The translations under genes and the position numbers were made by a program. This document shows positions 1 to 6,466 of a stretch of 64,000 nucleotides of DNA, one piece after another. Position 1 is the stretch's first letter; each line of letters begins with the position of its first letter. The stretch is from an uncultured Bacteroidales bacterium (GTDB lineage Bacteria; Bacteroidota; Bacteroidia; Bacteroidales; Bacteroidaceae). The notes beneath the pieces are model-generated. The model searched no databases. It had not been told where the DNA came from and was given only the letters and a program-made list of their open reading frames with translations. The stretch is taken from NCBI GenBank assembly GCA_902786925.1, contig CADAEK010000018.1:1-64000 (forward strand). Direction: 5' to 3'.

Positions 1-1
1 T

Positions 2-1252
2 CAATTGTCAACTGTCAATTATCAATTTGTCAAGGGCGATTTGGCAGACAAGAATCTGATTGACAAATTGTTTGCAGAGCATAAGTTCGACGTGGTGGTG
101 AATCTGGCTGCTCAGGCTGGTGTACGTTATTCGATTACGAATCCCGATGCTTATATTCAGAGCAACATGATTGGCTTCTATAACATACTGGAAGCTTGTC
201 GTCACAGCCGTGACGGAATTGATAATGGACAATTGACAATTGACAATTATCAGGGGGTGCAACATTTAGTGTATGCCAGCAGCAGCTCTGTGTATGGTGG
301 CAACAAGAAGGTGCCATTCTCGACGGATGACCGTGTGGATAATCCTGTGTCATTGTATGCGGCTACGAAGAAGAGCAATGAGCTGTTTGCCCATTGCTAC
401 AGTAAGTTGTATGATATACCAACCAACAAACTGCTGAAAGGTGAAACCATCCAGATATTCAACTACGGAAACTGCCGTCGTGACTTTACCTTTGTGGATG
501 ACATCGTAGAAGGCATCGTTCGTGTGATGCAGGGTGCACCAGCCTCTCCTAAATCCTCCCCTAAAGGGAAGGACTTGGGTGTGCATACAGCAGATCCGAT
601 GCTGTATGGAAGACTGAAGGAACTGGCAGAGGAAATGCGTAAGAATCCTACAGAGGCGGAAAAAGTGCTTTGGGAAGCGCTTAGGGCTAATGGCTTGGGT
701 GTGAAGTTCCGTCAGCAGCATATTATCGAAGACTTCATTGTGGATTTCTATTGCAATGAGTATAAAGTCACTGTCGAAGTGGATGGTGGCTATCATAATG
801 ATGTGGAGCAGATGAAGTCAGATGAAGAACGTACAGCTCGACTGAACGAACTCGGATATACTGAACTACGTTTCACCAACGAAGAAGTCCTCCATGACCT
901 CGACAGAGTCTTAAAAACAATCAAAACCTTCTGTAGTGGAACCCCCTCTCCTTCAGGAGAGGGTTGGGGAGAGGCTCCATACGCAATATATAACATCGGA
1001 GGTGGTCAGCCGGAGAACCTTTTGGACTTCGTGAACATCCTGCAAGAGGAACTGGTTCGTGCCGGTGTTCTTCCTGCAGACTTCGACTTCGAGGCGCACA
1101 AGCAATTGGTTCCTATGCAGCCTGGGGATGTGCCCACGACGTATGCGGATGCCACTGCTCTGGAGCGCGACTTCGGTTTCACGCCTAAGATTACATTGAG
1201 AGAGGGACTGAGAGCTTTTGCTCAATGGTATAAGGCTTATTATTGCAAATAG
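2..1252 (+). CDS. NAD-dependent nucleotide-sugar epimerase (UDP-glucuronate 4-epimerase type), 5'-truncated by window edge, carrying an internal DUF559 domain
   Basis: The frame is open from the left edge, so the N-terminal NAD-binding Rossmann glycine motif lies outside the window. Counting residues from the first in-frame start-like codon at 5, family motifs are VVNLAAQAGVRYS (31-43), the catalytic Tyr-Lys pair Y118/K122 and the C-terminal block YNIGGGQPENLLDF (329-342), typical of extended SDR epimerases acting on UDP-glucuronate. The gene is abnormal in four places. Codons up to about 35 and about 212-256 are translated 7-bp repeat arrays. The stretch that should follow LYDIP, with the conserved RFFTVYGP-GRPDMA substrate-binding segment (about 23 residues), is absent, so DIP runs directly into TNKL near 420. 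About 146 residues, including a complete DUF559 nuclease domain, sit between MQGAP and PYAIYN. All changes keep the frame. Loss of the substrate segment suggests an inactive epimerase, but this is inference. Confidence 0.8.
   Translation, partial: QLSTVNYQFVKGDLADKNLIDKLFAEHKFDVVVNLAAQAGVRYSITNPDAYIQSNMIGFYNILEACRHSRDGIDNGQLTIDNYQGVQHLVYASSSSVYGGNKKVPFSTDDRVDNPVSLYAATKKSNELFAHCYSKLYDIPTNKLLKGETIQIFNYGNCRRDFTFVDDIVEGIVRVMQGAPASPKSSPKGKDLGVHTADPMLYGRLKELAEEMRKNPTEAEKVLWEALRANGLGVKFRQQHIIEDFIVDFYCNEYKVTVEVDGGYHNDVEQMKSDEERTARLNELGYTELRFTNEEVLHDLDRVLKTIKTFCSGTPSPSGEGWGEAPYAIYNIGGGQPENLLDFVNILQEELVRAGVLPADFDFEAHKQLVPMQPGDVPTTYADATALERDFGFTPKITLREGLRAFAQWYKAYYCK
540..976 (+). mobile_element. DUF559 (Vsr-like PD-(D/E)XK nuclease fold) segment inserted in frame, bordered by hairpins
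   Basis: Residues about 199-305 of the surrounding frame read as a complete DUF559 domain: helical start (LAEEMRKNPTEAEKVLWEAL), then a core with D247 (IVDFYC) and E258-V-D260-GGYH, matching the acidic active-site pattern of Vsr-like endonucleases. It is flanked by G/C-rich palindromic DNA at 546-580 and 944-963 (CCCTCTCC-TTCA-GGAGAGGG), the same kind of hairpin found alone between genes elsewhere in this window. DUF559 proteins are usually free-standing of about 110-130 residues; here it is translated as an internal domain of the epimerase. No separate start signal is obvious, though an ATG at 599 could start a free-standing version. Confidence 0.7.
944..963. repeat. REP-like hairpin at 3' border of DUF559 segment
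   Basis: Perfect 8-bp inverted repeat CCCTCTCC/GGAGAGGG with a TTCA loop, followed by GTTGGGGAGAGG. Similar C-rich/G-rich hairpins lie at 546-580, 12013-12060, 16290-16340 and 51737-51802. Confidence 0.75.
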
Positions 1253-1310
1253 AAAGGAATGGGGCTGAGTGAAGTCTAATGTCAAAAGTCTAATGTCTAA
1301 TGTCTGAGGG

Positions 1311-1397
1311 ATGATGGCTGATGTAGGAAGGCTCAACATAAATTTTAATGATTAATTATATGGAGTGATTAGATGATAATTATATGTTTATTCAACA
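1311..1397. repeat. 87-bp direct repeat, copy 1 (left of wecA)
   Basis: Identical to 3282-3368 except for one base (C at 1332, T in the other copy). The two copies flank the WecA-like gene in the same orientation. The left part overlaps 7-bp repeat units; the right part is AT-rich unique sequence. Confidence 0.9.
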
Positions 1398-1458
1398 TTA
1401 ATTACCATTAATTGGAACATTAATTTTCATTAATTATATTACTCTAGAGGTTCGAGCC

Positions 1459-1690
1459 AGGCGGGGGGGAGGGCACACAGATTACGTGGATGACACGGAT
1501 TTTTGGAGCCTCGCAAGGCTCTACCATTTCTGGGCTTTGCCCTAAGATTTTTATTTTATTTGTTTGATTTCTTGCGCAGCAATCCCCCGAGCCGCCCGAG
1601 GCTCCAAAAAATCTGTGTTATCCGGACCCAGAGCCATCCGAGGCTCAAAAAAATCTGTGCCATCTGTGGAATCTGTGTGAGACTAAAAAA
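1459..1690. repeat. AATCTGTG-type intergenic repeat element
   Basis: Contains words such as ATCTGTGCCATCTGTGGAATC and the pieces 'ttctgggctttgcc', 'tgcgcagcaat' and 'gcgcgagcccaa'. The same blocks, in different orders and orientations, recur at about 3726-3915, 6320-6415 and 16396-16640. It encodes nothing recognisable and always ends next to a 7-bp array. Confidence 0.75.
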
Positions 1691-1712
1691 CACTGCGCGA
1701 GCCCAACTGTCA

Positions 1713-1789
1713 ATTAGCTTCGCTGAGGTTTGGGCGCGACTCGGCATAGTTCAAGTACACTTGACTCTGCTCTCGCTGCTACAAACGTT
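1713..1789. repeat. 77-bp palindrome-containing repeat, copy 1
   Basis: Nearly identical to 49937-50013, about 48 kb away. Its core TCAAG-N4-CTTGA is an inverted repeat; the 4-nt spacer differs between copies (TACA here, CGAG in the other). The differing loop with conserved arms suggests the hairpin itself is kept. Confidence 0.85.
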
Positions 1790-1884
1790 GTCAACTATCA
1801 ATTGTCAACTATCAACTATCAACTAAATAAGATTGTTAATTTGATAAGATTGTGGGGAAATGTGTGGTGATTTGGGAAATTTTT

Positions 1885-1892
1885 CTTACCTT
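1885..1892 (+). promoter_or_regulatory. -7 promoter element TACCTTTG for wecA
   Basis: Matches the Bacteroidota -7 consensus TAnnTTTG, 25 bp before the ATG at 1918, giving a predicted leader of about 20 nt. The upstream -33 part is not clear. Confidence 0.65.
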
Positions 1893-1917
1893 TGTGCCCG
1901 AATTAAAACAGGGTATT

Positions 1918-3129
1918 ATGACGTATGAGTTGAATATATTGTTGGCAGCAGTTGTGGCGATGGTAACATCGGCTTTGGTGTTCCCTCGAGCGTTGAAGTT
2001 TGCCAAGAAACATAATATTGTTGACAATCCCGATGCACGTAAGTTGCAGCGTGTACCCGTACCTGTTTTTGGTGGTATGGTGGTATTCACGGGCATTTTG
2101 ATGGGTGGATTGGTGCTCAGCAATTATATGTGGAATAGAGTGATGATGAACACGATGGTCGCAATGACTGTCATGATGATAATCGGAACTTGGGACGACA
2201 TTTCAAATTTGTCGGCACGGTTCCGTTTTTTTGTGGAAATACTGCTGGTGTCTGCTTTCATGTGGTACACCGGTGTCTATATCGACAACCTGCATGGCTT
2301 ATGGGGCGTGCATGCTCTCTCTCCTTGGTTGGGTGTTCCGCTATCTATTGTAGCTGGAGTCGGCATCATCAACGCAGTGAATCTCATTGACGGTGTGGAC
2401 GGCTATTCGAGTGGTTATGGCATCATGGCCTGCCTCTTCTTTGGCTATTGCTTCCGTACTGTTTGGAGTCCTTTGATGCTCGGTATGGTGCTCGTTGTAG
2501 CGAGTGCGCTTGTTCCTTTCTTCCTGCATAATGTCTTTGGCGTGAAATCGAAGATGTTCATTGGGGATGGCGGTACACTGATGTTAGGCATGATGATGAT
2601 GGTGTGCGCATTTTATGCACTCAGTTCGAAGAAGCCTTGCTGCGTGCTTGAACATAGTGGGGTGTGCATTCCTGCCTTTACATTGGCTGTGCTTTGTGTG
2701 CCTGTTGCAGATACCTTGCGTGTGATGACGATGCGTATGTTGCGTGGCAACTCGCCTTTCAGTCCAGACAAGACCCACTTGCACCATTTGTACATTGATA
2801 TGGGTTACTCTCATTTGGGAGCAGGTTTGTCTATTTTGCTGATGAATACTTGTGTGGTGGGTGTGTGGTATCTCTCCTGGAAGTTGGGTGCCTCCATGGA
2901 CATACAATTGTATGTGGTGATTCTGCTGGGCGCTCTTATCACTTTCGGTTTTTATAAGTTCATGAAGATTCAGCAAGCGGGAGGACCCGTAGATGAGCAA
3001 GGGAAACCTTGTGGCACTAAGGTGTGGAAGTTCATGCGGGGCTTTGGCGGATGGACTCACCGTGAGGATAAACGCTTCTGGAAATGTATGCAGAAGGTGG
3101 CTGATTGGAAGATAGACAATCTTAGTTAG
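1918..3129 (+). CDS. wecA: WecA/MraY-family undecaprenyl-phosphate sugar-1-phosphate transferase
   Basis: A 403-residue polytopic membrane protein of glycosyltransferase family 4. It is expected to transfer a HexNAc-1-phosphate from a UDP-sugar to undecaprenyl phosphate at the cytoplasmic face, starting O-antigen, capsule or other surface glycan synthesis. Family signs are DNPDARKLQRVPVPVFGG after the first helix, the catalytic acidic motif NLIDGVDGYSSG, and KMFIGDGGTLMLG, then HLHHLYIDMGYSH near the end. The start at 1918 follows a consensus promoter; a longer in-frame start at 1852 overlaps that promoter and is rejected. The stop TAG sits directly against a 7-bp array. An epimerase gene lies upstream, consistent with a surface-glycan locus. 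The exact donor sugar cannot be told. Confidence 0.88.
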   Translation: MTYELNILLAAVVAMVTSALVFPRALKFAKKHNIVDNPDARKLQRVPVPVFGGMVVFTGILMGGLVLSNYMWNRVMMNTMVAMTVMMIIGTWDDISNLSARFRFFVEILLVSAFMWYTGVYIDNLHGLWGVHALSPWLGVPLSIVAGVGIINAVNLIDGVDGYSSGYGIMACLFFGYCFRTVWSPLMLGMVLVVASALVPFFLHNVFGVKSKMFIGDGGTLMLGMMMMVCAFYALSSKKPCCVLEHSGVCIPAFTLAVLCVPVADTLRVMTMRMLRGNSPFSPDKTHLHHLYIDMGYSHLGAGLSILLMNTCVVGVWYLSWKLGASMDIQLYVVILLGALITFGFYKFMKIQQAGGPVDEQGKPCGTKVWKFMRGFGGWTHREDKRFWKCMQKVADWKIDNLS

Positions 3130-3296
3130 TTGATAGTTGACAGTTGACAGTTGACAGTTGGGCTCGCGCGGCCTAATTTAATTGACAGTTGATAATTGAG
3201 AGGTCTAATGTCAAAGGTCTAATGTCAAAGGTCTAATGTCAAAAGTCAAAAGTCAAATGTCTGAGGGCTGAAGTCTGAAGTATGATGGCTGATGTA
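3127..3296. repeat. 7-bp tandem arrays downstream of wecA
   Basis: First TTGATAG followed by three TTGACAG units directly after the stop codon, then, after a short G/C-rich break, about 17 units in one 7-nt register from about 3181: AATTGAC, AGTTGAT, AGGTCTA, ATGTCAA, AGGGCTG, AAGTCTG and others. Confidence 0.9.
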
Positions 3297-3368
3297 GGAA
3301 GGTTCAACATAAATTTTAATGATTAATTATATGGAGTGATTAGATGATAATTATATGTTTATTCAACA
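3282..3368. repeat. 87-bp direct repeat, copy 2 (right of wecA)
   Basis: Matches 1311-1397 with a single difference. Together the copies bracket a 2.1-kb segment holding wecA, so recombination between them could delete or duplicate that gene. Confidence 0.9.
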
Positions 3369-3373
3369 AGGCT

Positions 3374-3465
3374 GAGTTGATAGTTGACAGTTGATAGTTG
3401 AGAGTTGATCGTTGAGAGGGCTAATGTCAAAAGTCTAATGTCTAATGTCAAATGTCTGAGGGCTA
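3374..3465. repeat. 7-bp tandem array
   Basis: Starts with GTTGATA/GTTGACA units and passes into TCTAATG/TCAAATG/GGGCTAG-type units, the same succession of types as after wecA and after the aminotransferase. Confidence 0.85.
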
Positions 3466-3574
3466 GGGAAGTACAGTTATTTAACCCACGAGTTCCTTAC
3501 CGTTATCCGCACTTGATGTTAATTTGTTAACTTGTTAAAAAGTATCGCCGGATAAACCGCTGTCTTAGGTTATA

Positions 3575-3713
3575 TCAAGAATTAGAGAACTTTTCTCAGC
3601 GTAGCTAATTAGAGAATTTTCCTCTTTAATCTTTAATTTATCAAGAATTGGAGAATTATAGAATTATCTTTTGTGAACACGGATGTTTTTAAGTCAAATT
3701 CTCTAATTCTTGA
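3575..3713. repeat. Inverted-repeat element (15-bp perfect ends)
   Basis: TCAAGAATTAGAGAA at 3575-3589 is the exact reverse complement of TTCTCTAATTCTTGA at 3699-3713, with a near-copy TCAAGAATTGGAGAAT at about 3640. The size (139 bp), AT-rich interior and terminal inverted repeats resemble a small non-autonomous element, but no target-site duplication or matching transposase was seen. Confidence 0.5.
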
Positions 3714-3913
3714 CCTTATGTTAGCCTATATGGGGCGGAGCCCAGAAATAGAGGAGCCTTGGATGGCTCCATAAATCTGTGTTCCATTTAAAACTATCAT
3801 ATTCTTTTTTGAACACGAATCACTCGAATGACACGAATAAGAGAGCCATTCTTGGCTCCAAAATCTGTGAAATCTGCGGAATCTGTGTGAGACTAAAATA
3901 ACACCGCGCGAGC

Positions 3914-3952
3914 CCAACTGTCAACTGTCAACTGTCAACTGTCAACTGTCAA
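3914..3952. repeat. 7-bp array overlapping the 3' end of aguB
   Basis: Five GTCAACT-type units on the plus strand. Read on the minus strand they give ...GACAGTTGA..., which supplies the last two codons (Asp-Ser) and the TGA stop of the amidase gene. Confidence 0.85.
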
Positions 3953-4820
3953 TGAATCGCTGTTGCAGGGGACCGAATTCTTCGATGCGGCGGTCGCGGA
4001 GGAAGGGCCACCAGCGACGCACGTTCTCGCTACGTTTCATGTCGATGTCGATGACTTGCACGATGTCTTCGTGTTCTGGTGCCTGATAGAGGATTTCACC
4101 TTGAGGACCAGCGACGAAACTGGACCCCCAGAACTGGATGCCGTTGGTTTGTCCTGAAGGGTCTGGCTCATGTCCTGTGCGATTGACTGCAATGACGGGG
4201 ATTCCGTTGGCTACAGCATGACCCCGTTGCACCGTCATCCAGGCTTCACGCTGGCGCTGTTGTTCCTCAGGAGTGTCTGATGATTCGTAGCCAATGGCGG
4301 TGGGATAGATGAGCAGTTCTGCTCCTTGAAGCGCCATGAGGCGTGCTCCTTCGGGGTACCACTGGTCCCAGCAAACCTGTACGCCAAGACGTCCCACACT
4401 GGTCTGTATGGGGTGGAATCCGAGGTCTCCAGGGGTAAAGTAAAATTTCTCGTAGTAGGCAGGGTCATCGGGGATGTGCATCTTGCGGTATCTCCCAGCG
4501 ATAGAGCCATCCTTCTCGAGCACTACAGCTGTGTTGTGGTAGAGACCAGGTGCACGGCGTTCGAACAACGAGGTGACAATCACAACGCCCAGTTCCTTGG
4601 CCAATTGTCCATAGAGCTCTGTGGATGGACCGGGGATGGGTTCTGCGAGATCGAAGAGGGTGGTGTCCTCTGTCTGGCAGAAATAGAGTGAGTTGTGCAG
4701 CTCTTGCAAAACGACGAGTTCTGCTCCTTGTTGTGCAGCCTTCCGGATAGCCTCGCAGAGGCCTGTTTTGTTCTGTTGTGTGCTTTCTCCACACGCACGT
4801 TGAATGATTCCTACTTTCAT
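3942..4820 (-). CDS. aguB: N-carbamoylputrescine amidase (carbon-nitrogen hydrolase)
   Basis: A 292-residue cytosolic nitrilase-superfamily enzyme predicted to split N-carbamoylputrescine to putrescine, CO2 and ammonia in the agmatine route of polyamine synthesis. The catalytic triad is visible: E40 (VVLQELHNS), K113 (YRKMHIP) and C150 (VQVCWDQWYPEGAR); the last motif and AVNRTGHEPD are typical of AguB. Length and start fit the family. A divergent -7 element (TAAATTTG on the minus strand, 4838-4845) gives a short leader of about 11 nt. The agmatine deiminase partner is not in the window. The stop codon and the last two residues come from a 7-bp repeat array, so the original C-terminus may have been altered. 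Confidence 0.9.
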   Translation of the reverse strand: MKVGIIQRACGESTQQNKTGLCEAIRKAAQQGAELVVLQELHNSLYFCQTEDTTLFDLAEPIPGPSTELYGQLAKELGVVIVTSLFERRAPGLYHNTAVVLEKDGSIAGRYRKMHIPDDPAYYEKFYFTPGDLGFHPIQTSVGRLGVQVCWDQWYPEGARLMALQGAELLIYPTAIGYESSDTPEEQQRQREAWMTVQRGHAVANGIPVIAVNRTGHEPDPSGQTNGIQFWGSSFVAGPQGEILYQAPEHEDIVQVIDIDMKRSENVRRWWPFLRDRRIEEFGPLQQRFIDS

Positions 4821-4837
4821 ATTGACTAATTTGGCGA

Positions 4838-4845
4838 CAAATTTA
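4838..4845 (-). promoter_or_regulatory. -7 element for aguB (TAAATTTG on minus strand)
   Basis: Reads TAnnTTTG on the minus strand 18 bp before the aguB start, in a divergent spacer shared with the aminotransferase. Confidence 0.5.
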
Positions 4846-4888
4846 TGATTTTTTCTTGGGATGTGGATAGTTTGCTATAAGATTTTTG

Positions 4889-4896
4889 TACCTTTG
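4889..4896 (+). promoter_or_regulatory. -7 element TACCTTTG for aminotransferase gene
   Basis: Consensus -7 element 33 bp before the ATG at 4929. Confidence 0.65.
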
Positions 4897-4928
4897 CAAA
4901 TATTTTGAAATAATTTATCTGAATAGAT

Positions 4929-6131
4929 ATGCCTAAAATTTCCATACGAGGAACGGAGATGCCCAGTTCGCCTATCCGCAAACTGGCTCCGTTGGCAGAA
5001 GACGCCAAAAAGCGTGGCGTGAAGGTTTATCATCTGAACATCGGACAGCCCGACCTGCCCACTCCTCAGGTGGCGCTTGATGCCATCAAGAATATTGACC
5101 GCAAGATATTGGAGTATAGCCCCTCGCAGGGCTACCGCAGCTACCGTGAAAAGCTGGTGGGTTATTATGCAAAGTATGATATCCATTTGACGGCGGATGA
5201 CATTATCATTACCAGTGGCGGTTCAGAGGCTGTGCTCTTCTCGTTCCTGGCATGCCTGAACCCTGGTGACGAGATTATTGTCCCAGAACCGGCATACGCC
5301 AACTATATGGCATTTGCCATCTCGGCAGGCGCAGTGATTCGTACGATTGCCACTACCATTGAAGAGGGTTTTTCGCTTCCCAAGGTGGAGAAGTTTGAGG
5401 AGCTTATCAATGAGCGCACTCGTGCCATCCTTATCTGCAACCCCAACAACCCAACGGGTTATCTCTATACACGCCGTGAGATGAACCAGATTCGCGACCT
5501 CGTGAAGAAGTATGATCTCTATCTCTTCTCCGATGAGGTGTATCGTGAGTTCATTTATACGGGTTCTCCTTATATTTCAGCGTGCCACCTTGAGGGCATT
5601 GAGCAGAACGTGGTGCTCATTGATTCTGTGTCAAAGCGTTACAGTGAGTGCGGCATCCGCATTGGTGCGCTCATCACGAAGAATGAGGAAATCCGTAAGG
5701 CTGTGATGAAATTCTGTCAGGCTCGTCTCTCTCCGCCTCTGATTGGACAGATTGCGGCAGAGGCAAGTCTTGATGCCCCAGAGGAGTATAGCCGTGACAT
5801 CTACGATGAGTATGTAGAGCGTCGTAAGTGCTTGATTGATGGTTTGAACCGCATCCCAGGTGTGTATTCACCCATTCCAATGGGCGCTTTCTATACGGTG
5901 GCCAAGTTGCCTGTAGATGATTGCGAGAGATTCTGCGCATGGTGTCTTTCCGATTTCAATTATGAAGGGGAAACTGTGATGATGGCTCCTGCATCAGGCT
6001 TCTACACGACTCCTGGAGCAGGCAAGAACGAGGTGCGTATTGCCTACGTCTTGAAGAAGGAAGACCTCGTGAGAGCTCTCTTCGTGTTGAGAAAGGCATT
6101 GGAGGCATATCCGGGAAGGGTGGAGAGTTGA
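4929..6131 (+). CDS. PLP-dependent class I/II aminotransferase (aspartate/aromatic type)
   Basis: A 400-residue fold-type I aminotransferase. Motifs: LNIGQPDLPTP (36-46), the PLP-phosphate region TSGGSEA (95-101), NPNNPTG (171-177), D202-E-V-Y and the Schiff-base lysine K236 in DSVSKRYSECGIRIG, with the substrate-carboxylate arginine expected in the C-terminal NEVRIAY. The annotation usually given to this type is aspartate or tyrosine aminotransferase, but the exact donor cannot be set from sequence. SVSKRYSECG differs from the common S-SK--G-GWR pattern, which is worth noting for subfamily placement. The last codons (GAG AGT TGA) merge with a 7-bp array, which supplies the stop. It is monocistronic, divergent from aguB. 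Confidence 0.85.
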   Translation: MPKISIRGTEMPSSPIRKLAPLAEDAKKRGVKVYHLNIGQPDLPTPQVALDAIKNIDRKILEYSPSQGYRSYREKLVGYYAKYDIHLTADDIIITSGGSEAVLFSFLACLNPGDEIIVPEPAYANYMAFAISAGAVIRTIATTIEEGFSLPKVEKFEELINERTRAILICNPNNPTGYLYTRREMNQIRDLVKKYDLYLFSDEVYREFIYTGSPYISACHLEGIEQNVVLIDSVSKRYSECGIRIGALITKNEEIRKAVMKFCQARLSPPLIGQIAAEASLDAPEEYSRDIYDEYVERRKCLIDGLNRIPGVYSPIPMGAFYTVAKLPVDDCERFCAWCLSDFNYEGETVMMAPASGFYTTPGAGKNEVRIAYVLKKEDLVRALFVLRKALEAYPGRVES

Positions 6132-6314
6132 TAGTTGACAGTTGACAATTGACAGTTGAGAGGTGACAATTAGGAATTAGGAATTAGGAATGAGGAATTG
6201 ATAGTTGACAATTGAGAGGTCTGATGTCTAATGTCTAATGTCTAAGGGCTGAGGGCTGAAGGCTGAGGGCTGATGTGATAGTTGACAATTGACAATTGAC
6301 AATTGATAATTAAA
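6126..6314. repeat. Continuous 7-bp tandem array of mixed unit types
   Basis: Twenty-seven consecutive heptamers in one unbroken register: AGTTGAT, AGTTGAC, AATTGAC, AGGTGAC, AATTAGG, AATGAGG, AGGTCTG, ATGTCTA, AGGGCTG, ATGTGAT, then AATTGAC again. The unit at 6301 starts exactly 25 x 7 nt after the unit at 6126 although the unit sequence changes several times. The first unit contains the stop codon of the preceding gene. Confidence 0.92.
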
Positions 6315-6466
6315 TTAGGCCGCGCCAAGGCTCCTCTATTTCTGGGCTTTGCCCCCAGATTTAAATTAATTTGTTTGATTTCTTGCGCAGCAATAAAAAA
6401 ACATCGCGTCAGCCCAATTATCAATTGTCAATTATCAATTATCAATTATCAATTAATTAATGGGTG
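6315..6466. repeat. AATCTGTG-family fragment plus ATCAATT 7-bp array upstream of permease gene
   Basis: About 6320-6415 holds the blocks 'ctatttctgggctttgccc', 'ttgcgcagcaat' and 'gcgtcagcccaa' shared with the intergenic elements at 1459, 3726 and 16396. About 6416-6457 is a run of ATCAATT/GTCAATT units ending a few bases before the start codon. No consensus promoter was seen in this spacer. Confidence 0.75.

Larger units (their letters stand above)
1253..1917. other. Repeat-filled intergenic region (665 bp)
   Basis: No gene is supported here. In order it holds a 7-bp array (about 1270-1318), one copy of an 87-bp direct repeat (1311-1397), AT-rich ATTAATT runs (to 1440), an element built from AATCTGTG-like words (about 1459-1690), a 77-bp palindromic repeat (1713-1789), a second 7-bp array (1790-1825), and the promoter of the next gene. 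An open frame at 1503-1826 has no family features and only translates repeats. Confidence 0.8.
3130..3941. other. Repeat-filled intergenic region (812 bp)
   Basis: Contains 7-bp arrays (3130-3296, 3374-3465, 3914-3952), the second copy of the 87-bp direct repeat (3282-3368), a 15-bp inverted repeat enclosing about 110 bp (3575-3713), and an AATCTGTG-type element (about 3726-3915). No coding potential is supported; genes on both sides point into this region, so it is a convergent spacer. Confidence 0.8.

Noticed and set aside
1503-1826. Small open frame in the wecA upstream region
   Set aside because: Translates AATCTGTG-type and 7-bp repeats only; the same repeated peptides would arise at 3726 and 16396.
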